Positions 17,201-24,448 of a stretch of 44,770 nt of DNA are shown here, one piece after another. The stretch is from Cupriavidus pauculus (GTDB lineage: Bacteria; Pseudomonadota; Gammaproteobacteria; Burkholderiales; Burkholderiaceae): contig NZ_BPUO01000027.1 in assembly GCF_022179805.1 (NCBI RefSeq), forward strand, positions 1 through 44,770, written 5' to 3'. Below the pieces are notes generated by a model, which worked only from the letters and a program-made list of their open reading frames with translations, was not told the origin of the DNA and did not search any database. A program made the position numbers and the translations under genes. How positions within the stretch are numbered: position 1 is the stretch's first letter; each line of letters starts with the position of its first letter.

Positions 17201-18584
17201 CCTGCTGGATACCGTCTCCGGCATGACGCTTCCGGTCGCGTGCCGGCTCGAACTCGGCCCCGGCCACCAGTTCCGCGTCGACGTCATCGTCCGCCTCGTC
17301 ATCCAGCTCGTCCTGCCGCTTCAACGTATGAGGCAAGTTTCGCGCAACGGAACGGGACAACGACTCGAACGACGCGCATTCCCCCTGCCGGAACCGGTTG
17401 TTCTTCCCCGCCAGGACATCGACGAGCCGCTTCTGCACCAACGACATGGTCATGGCGAGCAAGGGATCGTCCGCGCCATCGTAGGATACTGGCTTGTACA
17501 GCCGATACATGACCTTGTTGTAGTGCCTGTCACCGGCATCCGTGTAGGTGCGGGGTCGGCGGATCAGCATCTGCCGCAGGACATCGACCACGTCGGTCTT
17601 GTCGAGCGAAATCTGTCGCGCGGCTGCGCTGCAGCGCGCCGCATGGCCACACTCGCCGCATCTGGCTGGATCGGCAGGCGCGCCGGCTTCGGTACGACAC
17701 AGATAGGTGTCAAGGCTCTGGATGTCATTCGGCCCCGAATGCAGGGGCGTGGCGCTCAGGAACAGCCACCGGGCAGCGCGGCTCCGGAAGATGCGCGCGA
17801 TATGGCGGTTCTGGTAGTTGCCGGTGTGGCGCAGGTACTGCGCCTCGTCAAACACAACGAGATCCACCGCTTCGGCGGCATCCGGCCGCCCAGTCTCCAT
17901 CAGTCCGCCAATCCGGTCGCAGTAGCTCTCGGCCAGCACGCGGGCTGCAATTTCCATCTGCCGCGGCTTGTCCAGCTTTTCAGCCTTGTCGAGGGCCAGA
18001 TTCAGACGCGCACGCTCCGCTTCGGTCACCGGCAGCCCGATGGTACGCTGGTACTGCGCCACCAGATCCCCGACGCTCTGCGCGCTGCCCCAATGCAGCG
18101 GACGACTGAAGGACGAGTAGCGCAGCAGGTGCACGCGAGCGTCGTCCAGCCGGACCTCGTCAATGAAGCTTCTCAGGTTCTCATGCAGGCGCAGCCGCAC
18201 GATTGGCGCCCCATCGTGGGGTTCCAGCAGTCGGCCATCGCGCAGCCTGTAGCACTTTCCGAGGAACTCCTCCCACTCGCGCTGCCACTGTGTCTGCAGC
18301 GTCTTACCCGCGCAGACGATCACAATGCGCGAGTCGGGCTTGCTCAGAAGCTGGGTGGCGATCACGGCCATCGCCTGGCGCGTTTTGCCCATCCCGACTT
18401 CGTCGCCGAGGTAGGCAAAGCCGCGCTTCGCAAGCAAGGCCCAAAGCCCCGCAACGCCCTCGCTCTGCAGCTTCGCCTGCGGGCTCGGTGCGCCGATCGG
18501 GTCCGCGGCGTTGCCATCAAAGGCAATATATTGCCGAACGCCGGCGGCATTGAGCGAAGGGGGCAAATAGTCGTCGTCACGCAT
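14289..18584 (-). CDS. Snf2-family (superfamily 2) helicase, 1431 aa
   Basis: The ATG at 18584 is preferred because it overlaps the PLD gene stop as ATGCGTGA. The helicase core shows YLGDEVGMGKTRQAM (Walker A, about 60-70), LVVFDEAQYLRHTG (about 241-254), FLSATPLHSG (motif III), LVFVRRIDTVEELRD, and ILICTDVLKEGVDMH with LEQRIGRVDRFGS (motifs V and VI, about 845-858). A cysteine cluster, RCGECGHAARC, inserted after motif III is a probable zinc site. About 570 further residues follow, with no recognised nuclease motif. It should be a cytoplasmic ATP-driven DNA translocase. Snf2 proteins are the motor of Zorya ZorD and DISARM DrmD. It is the last gene of a three-gene operon with a PLD nuclease. 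Confidence 0.88.
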   Translation of the reverse strand: MRDDDYLPPSLNAAGVRQYIAFDGNAADPIGAPSPQAKLQSEGVAGLWALLAKRGFAYLGDEVGMGKTRQAMAVIATQLLSKPDSRIVIVCAGKTLQTQWQREWEEFLGKCYRLRDGRLLEPHDGAPIVRLRLHENLRSFIDEVRLDDARVHLLRYSSFSRPLHWGSAQSVGDLVAQYQRTIGLPVTEAERARLNLALDKAEKLDKPRQMEIAARVLAESYCDRIGGLMETGRPDAAEAVDLVVFDEAQYLRHTGNYQNRHIARIFRSRAARWLFLSATPLHSGPNDIQSLDTYLCRTEAGAPADPARCGECGHAARCSAAARQISLDKTDVVDVLRQMLIRRPRTYTDAGDRHYNKVMYRLYKPVSYDGADDPLLAMTMSLVQKRLVDVLAGKNNRFRQGECASFESLSRSVARNLPHTLKRQDELDDEADDDVDAELVAGAEFEPARDRKRHAGDGIQQAPDRTFIDALNVSFEQAMKRAGSLSGVPGLPHAKLTKTAEDLFAHSLRNGSNDKTLVFVRRIDTVEELRDRLHVAFQQHVDARIREWAKVIEPWGVPKAPLMPADFWTRHAHDEADDQADLPADDGGNAETDGIKTAYFEALKRKSGTTKENGKLVSLSSRLLNPRPQETGPLDGFLLVHDSPEVTARNMVRWKALLGVLMGPAFKGEDWLYAEPGRKEGWKLATLQRCLLQSLRQTDFLVDLYVLHAHVGQMPGGVGHGLAEKLIWVLGEAAQPRLGALAPHFANWREKLRRWILQFDLIVDKCLRTDSTPTWDRVYDRVDRVFVRMAPVVGRSGRLRNGNAVPQFKLPTHPNILICTDVLKEGVDMHLFCDRVMHYGVAWTSGDLEQRIGRVDRFGSLISQRIGGYHAGADQGLPRLGVIFPYLNGTLDRYQAERVMRRKKESEWRLDLAKRGDESDEMDVSTAGGADGEGPARALPVPGESPDAMFFPDFARRVAAGVEPTPLCLPASVSRVGQDPLTSHPERRRHLAAWHAVAVAKDVDLPASTRLACCVPAEAATSTGKRKKKTFEVAYRLEWLAPRQPDAWHALPGGADLAEVLAVSAPCAVRGTPALTAQGFVWDADANTLALSAGISATDVLARPNVDGAKVLLESVGDDVFWLVRAQVASESSLSASADERQSWMASVNRGRRWGYLVADAGQVWVVAFVRKADDAELPLLRNVGRALRRAALHYGSSGARTAPARYRSPTGFPSLQSIRKQYGVQSAGMAAMFGKNVTGFSMKNEDLQACGQFLADVPVWFAGVFSAVLDNLYEAAEIADENRGLNVGKPALLDGGVLHIQTQGAERFRLQAWLDLQGTQGNRGMPTIMWELAASPLDKGPAPQLPLSALNEMPHADADGWEADELPDQYAHTLKGERYRHLAVSHSPASWDGSRDALMQAWRAALAWMRHPTTFQRRYCRAAFETALKP

Positions 18585-20589
18585 GATTGGCTTCCGTGCT
18601 ATCCGCCGGAGCTGCATGCCCGTAACGTCCGCGCAGTTCCCCCCGGAACCACTCCAGATAGCTCCGCGCCTGGTCTGGCGTGGGCTGCGGGAACATGGCG
18701 CGGAAGGTCTGCGAGTCCATCAGCAGTTGCTGAATTTCGCCCTCGAGCTCCATCCGCTCCTGCCGGACTGCGTCTTCCAGGACACGTGCCTCGCCGCCCC
18801 TGTCGCGCCCGAGCTGGCGCAGAACGTCCTCGAATTCCGCCACGTGGATATATCGGGCAATCTTCTGTTCGGCGCTGACCGCCGGGTGCAGGTCGATGGC
18901 ACGCCAGAGCGTCTTCAGGCCGTAGACCGACGTGGACGAGAACGGATCGCGTTCCCCAAACACCGGATCCGGCGTCTCAAAGTACTTGAGCATCTTCCAC
19001 GTGGCCTGAAAGAGTGCGAAAAAATCGAACTGCGGCTCGGGTGCGTCCTCCTCACCGTCCCCGTCGCCCGGCGCAGCCACGCCATGCACGCCCCTGCCCT
19101 GGCCCACCGACGGGTCCAGCGCCCGCAGCATGGCGATCACGCTGTCGAGCCGCGGCCGGGGCGTGTAACCAAGCTCGTCATCGGCAGCGCCCACCTGTAT
19201 CACCAGCCCCTGGAACGTGTGCAATTGCCCTTTCACTTCATACTGGACAAAGAACGTCCGAACGGCGACGCGGCCGTTGAAGGGCTTGGGTTCCAGTTCC
19301 TGCCACTGTCCTTCCAGCCCGGCTGCCACGTCCCAATGTTCCAGGCCGACAACGATCTTCAACCGACCGCTTTCGACCGCCGCACCGTCGTGCACGCAAA
19401 GGCGTGCCACGAACTTCCCGGCTCGCCAATCGCATGCAATCCGGACATCGAACGGAGGTATCGGAGGCGCCTTCTCCTCGCTATCATCGTCGTCCGGCTC
19501 CGCAATAGGCAGGTCAGCCGCCGGCGCTATCGTCGCTGCCCAGGGATTCGCTGCCAGCTCGTAACGCAACATGGCCTCGACGTTTGCCAGCGCGCCCGCC
19601 CGAGGATGCATCGCCACTTCGGTAAAGTTTGCCGAACCCATGCCCAGCACATAGTCGTCACCACGCTGCAGCAGCACGGCCTTGGCATGGGTGTAGCGAT
19701 CCTCACCGCCGATGAACTTGCCAAAGGCGACGCTGCGCGCGCCGTGCCCTAACGTGCTGCCCAGCGGGAACCGGTAGCTGCCTTGGTCCAGCGACGGCAC
19801 GTATCGCACGCTGCCGGTGTTCAGGCGGTCGCTCAGCCTGTCAACGCCGCCCCAGAATGGCGACACGACCGTAGCCGCGTCCCATTGCCGATTGCCAGCC
19901 AGCAGGTCAATCATCGGCTTGCGTGGCAACGTGATGAAAGGCAGCGCCAGGTGAAGCGTCGGCATGCCTGGCGCCGCAAGGGCCGCCGGATCACCGAGCG
20001 CCTCTTGCAGCTTGCGAAGTACCTGCCGGGTATTCCCCTCCTCGATGTCATCCTCGCCGGCCGCCGGCATCTGATCGGCCTGCGCCTGCAGCCAACTCAG
20101 CAGAAGCGTCAGTTCGGCAGCGTGTTGCGTATTGACCCGCGTGGTGGCAACTACTTCCCGATTCATCGCCCAGCCCGAAAGCGTCAGGTTGCCGCTTCCC
20201 ACGGCAAGCCATAGTCCAGCCTTGCCGGAACCGCGCAAGGTGCCTGACATCAGCATCAACTTGGCGTGAAAGCGGCCCTTGGGCAGACCCACCGGCAACA
20301 GACCGTACCGCAACTCGCCCTTGGGTTCCGGACTGACCGATCGATCGCAGGCCACCACGCAGTGCACTTTCTCGAGGGCTTGGTTCAGCGCATAGCGGGC
20401 TTCGGCTGTCCCCCGTTCCTCTTCCTCCGGCATGGCCGCCAGGATCGGCAGAACGCTCGACTCGAAGAAGCGCGGCGCGAAATTGAATGTCGTCAGCAGC
20501 ACGACACGATCGTTGTCCTGTTCAAACTGCTCACAGATCTGCAGCAATGCGTGCCGCATGCAGGACGGGTCGGGCAACTTCGTTGTCAT
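18577..20589 (-). CDS. Phospholipase D-like nuclease with two HKD motifs
   Basis: A 670-residue protein with two PLD-type half-sites: GRFHAKLMLM with GSGNLT (H108, K110, 131-136) and HAKAVLLQ with GSANFT (H301, K303, 318-323). The spacing and the replacement of the classical D by N/T-containing loops fit the PLD-nuclease branch found beside helicases rather than lipases. The first 100 residues and the last 250 are less conserved; EEDAPEPQFDFFALFQATWKM hints at a helicase-interaction tail. The gene overlaps the preceding 419-aa gene by 4 bp (ATGA) and the Snf2 gene by 8 bp. The pairing with Snf2 is reminiscent of DrmC/DrmD in DISARM, but this PLD is far longer than DrmC. It is predicted to be a cytoplasmic DNA (or RNA) endonuclease. 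Confidence 0.85.
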   Translation of the reverse strand: MTTKLPDPSCMRHALLQICEQFEQDNDRVVLLTTFNFAPRFFESSVLPILAAMPEEEERGTAEARYALNQALEKVHCVVACDRSVSPEPKGELRYGLLPVGLPKGRFHAKLMLMSGTLRGSGKAGLWLAVGSGNLTLSGWAMNREVVATTRVNTQHAAELTLLLSWLQAQADQMPAAGEDDIEEGNTRQVLRKLQEALGDPAALAAPGMPTLHLALPFITLPRKPMIDLLAGNRQWDAATVVSPFWGGVDRLSDRLNTGSVRYVPSLDQGSYRFPLGSTLGHGARSVAFGKFIGGEDRYTHAKAVLLQRGDDYVLGMGSANFTEVAMHPRAGALANVEAMLRYELAANPWAATIAPAADLPIAEPDDDDSEEKAPPIPPFDVRIACDWRAGKFVARLCVHDGAAVESGRLKIVVGLEHWDVAAGLEGQWQELEPKPFNGRVAVRTFFVQYEVKGQLHTFQGLVIQVGAADDELGYTPRPRLDSVIAMLRALDPSVGQGRGVHGVAAPGDGDGEEDAPEPQFDFFALFQATWKMLKYFETPDPVFGERDPFSSTSVYGLKTLWRAIDLHPAVSAEQKIARYIHVAEFEDVLRQLGRDRGGEARVLEDAVRQERMELEGEIQQLLMDSQTFRAMFPQPTPDQARSYLEWFRGELRGRYGHAAPADSTEANHA

Positions 20590-21845
20590 GAATTGACGGG
20601 AAAAAGTTCGAGGTAGAGTCCTGCCGCGACGTTGAGGAAATAGTCATTGCGCCAGGTCATCGCGTCACGCAGGCTGTCAGCGATCACGTCCGGAGAGCGG
20701 TCGCCGTCGAGCAAGACAAGCAAGTGATCCGATTCGACGCGAATGACGGGCTCCTTGCCCCGTTCCGCCATGCAGCGTTGGTGATAGTCGATCAGCGCTT
20801 CGATAAACCGTTTCAATCCATTGTCGCGGCCGGACAGGTCTTCGACAAGACATTGCGCGAGACCAAGTAGGTCGCGCATGCGCGCTGACTGGACTTCCCC
20901 GGCCAACGTCAGAAAATCCCGGGCGCGCGCCGCAAGTACGGCGTGAAACTCGACCAGCCGCGCGGCCACCGCGCCGGTGCGCTGGCCTGTCGCATTGCGC
21001 AACAGATCGAACACGTCATAGAGGGAAACCAGGAACGGCTCGCAACGGCGAACACAATCGATCTCGTGTTGCAGCTCCGGGGACTCAAGGAGCGCCACAC
21101 GGCTCTTAGGCGATCCAAGCGGGAGCCCGCCGTAAACCGATGCAAGCGTGCGTTGCGCGGCATTGCCGAACAGCGTGCTGTTAAACAGCACGTGGAACGT
21201 ATGGAAGGCGAACGTGTCGCCGAGCGCCCGGTCAAGTTCCGGAGCGGCTGCAAGAATCGTTAGCGGCTGAATCTCGCCAGCCTCCTTGCCGATGGCCTGC
21301 GCAAGCACATCATGCATCCGCTTCACGATCTGAGGCTTCCAGACCGCCGACAGCGTTTCTTGGACGCTCTGGCAGACCGTGCCGTTCGCCCGCACGTACC
21401 CGGCGCGACGGCAAGTGCCGCGGTAGTACTGGAACAAACCGTTGGCGACGATTCCCTTGGTACTGGCCTTGACGGTGAAATCATCAGCGCCGCCAACCAG
21501 CGCGTTTCTACCGAAGCACTGCCTCTCGCCGTTCTTGTGCAGCCAGAACTCGACGATGCCTTCCATCAGCCGGAAATAGCGGCGAAAGGCCGGCTGCGGA
21601 CGGAGGGTCGCGTCAAACGCCGGTTGTTGCGCCAGCCATTCGATCAGCAAAATGGCGCGAAGACCATCGAGCTTCGCCGCCGGCGATGCGATATTGGGTA
21701 CCAACTTCCGACCGAACGCACTCCAGACCGGCAGTATGCCAAGCAGGTCGCGCCCACCCGGTGCGCTGGTCAGTTTGTCGTCCTTCTCCGTGAAAAACGG
21801 AAACACCGGCGCCGTGGCAATCGATCGTGGCAATTCATTAGACAT
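20586..21845 (-). CDS. Hypothetical protein, 419 aa, first gene of the Snf2-PLD operon
   Basis: The ATG at 21845 (MSNELPRSIATAP) is chosen over an upstream frame-opening codon because a short AGG precedes it and the upstream residues are low-complexity. I do not recognise the family. The protein lacks membrane segments and is rich in helices. Features include GGRDLLGILPVWSAFGRKLVP near the N-terminus, FRRYFRLMEGIVEFWL and an arginine/cysteine patch YYRGTCRRAGYVRANG around residues 137-152. Four-base overlap with the PLD gene shows strict co-expression, so it is probably a recognition or specificity subunit. It diverges from the AAA-ZorAB operon across a 343-bp regulatory gap. Confidence 0.75.
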   Translation of the reverse strand: MSNELPRSIATAPVFPFFTEKDDKLTSAPGGRDLLGILPVWSAFGRKLVPNIASPAAKLDGLRAILLIEWLAQQPAFDATLRPQPAFRRYFRLMEGIVEFWLHKNGERQCFGRNALVGGADDFTVKASTKGIVANGLFQYYRGTCRRAGYVRANGTVCQSVQETLSAVWKPQIVKRMHDVLAQAIGKEAGEIQPLTILAAAPELDRALGDTFAFHTFHVLFNSTLFGNAAQRTLASVYGGLPLGSPKSRVALLESPELQHEIDCVRRCEPFLVSLYDVFDLLRNATGQRTGAVAARLVEFHAVLAARARDFLTLAGEVQSARMRDLLGLAQCLVEDLSGRDNGLKRFIEALIDYHQRCMAERGKEPVIRVESDHLLVLLDGDRSPDVIADSLRDAMTWRNDYFLNVAAGLYLELFPVNS

Positions 21846-22188
21846 AAGCCTGCGTGAAATGGTCCGCCAGCTTTCGGGCGTGCTTGTCCCGAAACATCGG
21901 CAGACATTGGCAATTGTTGAACCGCTAACGCAAATGAGTATCCGCGCCGATCCGGGCAATGTTTGCGCAGATCGGGCTGCAAGCTAACGGCCATGGCGTG
22001 CGCCATCGCAGGCAGCGGCGGCATCGTAGCGCCAAACGACTTCTGCCGCCACGTGATTCGCCCCCTACATCGGAGGTATGCGAAACGCGCGATTCGCACC
22101 GTAATAGACGGTTGGCCACATGAATGCAGCAATGCTGTTCTGCATCGCAGGCCGACTGCTCCCGGAATCAAGCAACCAGGCACAGCAT
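21846..22188. promoter_or_regulatory. 343-bp divergent regulatory region between the Snf2-PLD and AAA-ZorAB operons
   Basis: No gene is seen here. It contains CCGATC-N17-GATCGG (21947-21975), TGCGAA-N8-TTCGCA (22079-22098), and two GCCACRTGA motifs at 22048-22056 and 22115-22123, the same core as the tandem pair upstream of the NERD helicase at 6.06-6.09 kb. These symmetric sites between two divergent operons are plausible operators that would co-regulate both. No convincing -35/-10 pair could be chosen. Confidence 0.45.
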
Positions 22189-23166
22189 ATGAACGACCCC
22201 ACCAGCGCGGCGAACAAGCGCCCGGCCCCGGAACGCACCCGCCCAGCGGATCGCCAACCCGAACCGGGCATCCCCCAGGCAACCGTGCGCAGCCCGCGGT
22301 TCAGTCTGGACCGCGATCTGATTCTGTCCCAGGGAACTTCCCTGCGGCTCTCGGAATGCCTGACCAAGCTGCGCCACCGCAAGACCATCTATATCGACTG
22401 GGACTTCGGCTCTGTCGATCCGATGGGCCTCAGCACGATTCTCAACTTTTACGGCCCGCCGGGCACCGGCAAGACCATGGCGGCCGAAGCCCTGGCCGGC
22501 ACACTGGACATGCCCTTCATGGCATTGGGCATCGCCGAACTCGAAAGCAAGTTCATGGGCGAGACGGCAAAGAACATTCAGGCGGCATTCGAGGCCGCGC
22601 GCGAGGCGGGCGCCCTGCTGTTCTTCGACGAGGCCGACACGCTGCTCGGCAAGCGTCTGTCGGCAGTGACACAAGGGGTGGACAACGAGGTCAATGCCAT
22701 GCGATCGACCTTACTGATTGAGCTCGAACGGTTCGACGGCGTCGCCGTCTTCGCCACCAATTTCGCCAAAAACTACGACGAGGCCTTCCGCAGCCGCATC
22801 AGCTATCACGTGAAGTTCGATTTACCCGATCTGGCGGCGCGCGAACGCCTGTGGGACCGGATGCTGGTGTCCGGCATTCCACTGGCCACCGCCCGCAATA
22901 CGCTCATCGAACAGGCCGCAGCGGCCACCGATGGATTCTCGGGGCGCGAGATCAGGACCTGCATGCGACTGGCTTTGCCCAAGGCACTGCACGAGGCCGA
23001 AGGGCTCTCACGCGCGGCCCAGCTCGCGGCCACGCATATCGAAGCGGCGATCACCGAAGTCCGCAGCACCCACGCCGACATTTCCAGCGTACAGCCGGCA
23101 TCCGCGTCGTCGGCAACAGACATCACAACAAGCCGGCGCCTGCTTGGCGTCGATCGCACACACTAA
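22189..23166 (+). CDS. AAA+ ATPase, first gene of Zorya-like operon
   Basis: From ATG 22189 the protein has 325 residues. It has a disordered proline/arginine-rich N-terminus (1-35), then a single classical AAA module: FYGPPGTGKT Walker A (89-96), ALLFFDEAD Walker B (143-150), VAVFATNFAKNYDEAFRSRISY (sensor 1 and arginine finger region) and DGFSGREIRTCMR (sensor 2 helix). It resembles FtsH/katanin-type AAA ATPases and likely assembles as a hexamer that remodels proteins. It is 13 bp upstream of the 422-aa gene and clearly cotranscribed with the ZorA- and ZorB-like genes. Published Zorya types do not include such a small AAA protein, making it a distinguishing component here. An upstream in-frame ATG at 22120 is possible but lacks a ribosome site. 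Confidence 0.87.
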   Translation: MNDPTSAANKRPAPERTRPADRQPEPGIPQATVRSPRFSLDRDLILSQGTSLRLSECLTKLRHRKTIYIDWDFGSVDPMGLSTILNFYGPPGTGKTMAAEALAGTLDMPFMALGIAELESKFMGETAKNIQAAFEAAREAGALLFFDEADTLLGKRLSAVTQGVDNEVNAMRSTLLIELERFDGVAVFATNFAKNYDEAFRSRISYHVKFDLPDLAARERLWDRMLVSGIPLATARNTLIEQAAAATDGFSGREIRTCMRLALPKALHEAEGLSRAAQLAATHIEAAITEVRSTHADISSVQPASASSATDITTSRRLLGVDRTH

Positions 23167-23179
23167 CAGGGGTAAAGAA

Positions 23180-24448
23180 ATGGGATTCTGGTCAAGGGCG
23201 GTATCGTTGGTCAGCAGCGCCGTGTCGGAGGTGGCATCAGCGGTAAGCAAGGGCTTCGAGGCCGCAAGGGAGATCGCCGGCAAGGCAATTGGCTGGCTGG
23301 CGGACGAAGCCGAAACTTTTGTCGGTTCCGTCAAGGAAACCTGGAAAAAGGTGCGTCCAGTGCTGGCGACAATCAAGCCATTTTTCGGAAAGGCCGCCGA
23401 CATCGCATTCAACGCCAATCTGCCCTGGCTGGGCCGCGCGATCCTGCTGCTGGACAAGGCGCTGACCGAACTGCTCAAGCTGGAGAATAGCCCCGTCCTC
23501 AAACAACTGGACTCGGCAATCCAGTGGGCGATCCGCTGGGCACGCGAATTCAAGGCACGCATGACCGCCGAAGAAGCCGCCGAAGCGCGCCGCCACCGCA
23601 AGACCTTCGAGGAAGCCGCCACCACGCTGTCACAGCATGTCAAGCGCGAGATCGACCTAGCCTCCCTCATCAACAACTATGCGCTGGCGTCAGAAGGCGT
23701 GGAATCGCTGCTGGAAGCCGGCGAAATCGCAGACTTCGACCACTACCTGCGGCTGCGTGCCACGCAGAAGCTGCTGCGCATGGCCGAGAAGACCCTGCGC
23801 GCCGCGACTGCGGTGGAAGACATTTCTGACGACGACATCTTTCTGGTGAAGATCGCGTCTGCCCTGATTGCGCCCACGCCGACCATGACCGATGCCGAAG
23901 GCAAGCATCTGGACCGCATCATTCAGAAGCGCCACCAGAAGAATCTACTGCCCTTCGTGTTCGAGGAGCTGACCAAGGCCTGGGACATTGCACTGCAGGC
24001 CGACGAGAAACGCTGGGAACTCGATAACCGCCGGGTGGCCAAAGATCGCGTTCTGCTGCGGCAGCTCGAGACCCAGCAACGCCTGGGTGCCCTAGCGCCC
24101 GAGGAAGCATCGATGCTGATCGAGCTGCAGCGTACGGTGCCGGAGCAGACAGCCGCCCTTTCGGCGCTGGAGAAGCTCAATCGCGAGCGCCGCAACTATG
24201 TGTTTGCCAGCGAAGGCTTCCTACAGATGCTGGAAAAGACCGAGGAGCAGCTGGCCAGCGAAGACAAGTCCTACGTGATCAGTCAGGGTCGGGAGATTGG
24301 CATGATCCTGATCGACTGCGCCCAGCATGGCAAGCCCTGGGATGCACTGACCGCCGACCAGCAATCACTGATCATCGACTTCGCAAACATCTTTGAAAGC
24401 GAGTCGCACGCACGCAGCAACATGCTGGAGGTAGAAGGCCGTGCTTGA
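23180..24448 (+). CDS. Hypothetical all-helical protein, 422 aa, in Zorya-like operon
   Basis: The start is MGFWSRAVSLVSSAVSEVAS at 23180, preceded by a purine-rich AGGGGTAAAG. The protein is unrecognised and predicted almost wholly helical. The N-terminal 40 residues form an amphipathic, serine/alanine-rich helix (repeating VSSAVSEVASAVSKGFEAA) that could bind membrane. A weakly hydrophobic stretch lies at about 70-100, and a charged coiled-coil-like body follows (RMTAEEAAEARRHRKTFEEA; then about 270-360). There is no transmembrane segment and no nuclease motif. Its last 8 bases overlap the GTG start of the ZorA-like gene. Position suggests a cytosolic adaptor between the AAA ATPase and the membrane channel, analogous to but unlike ZorC; this is inference. 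Confidence 0.78.
   Translation: MGFWSRAVSLVSSAVSEVASAVSKGFEAAREIAGKAIGWLADEAETFVGSVKETWKKVRPVLATIKPFFGKAADIAFNANLPWLGRAILLLDKALTELLKLENSPVLKQLDSAIQWAIRWAREFKARMTAEEAAEARRHRKTFEEAATTLSQHVKREIDLASLINNYALASEGVESLLEAGEIADFDHYLRLRATQKLLRMAEKTLRAATAVEDISDDDIFLVKIASALIAPTPTMTDAEGKHLDRIIQKRHQKNLLPFVFEELTKAWDIALQADEKRWELDNRRVAKDRVLLRQLETQQRLGALAPEEASMLIELQRTVPEQTAALSALEKLNRERRNYVFASEGFLQMLEKTEEQLASEDKSYVISQGREIGMILIDCAQHGKPWDALTADQQSLIIDFANIFESESHARSNMLEVEGRA

Noticed and set aside
14265..18878. Very long open + strand frames opposite the Snf2 gene (14265-16724 and 16866-18878)
   Set aside because: They are mirror frames caused by strong G/C third-position bias; the translations are low in recognisable motifs while the minus strand shows all helicase motifs.
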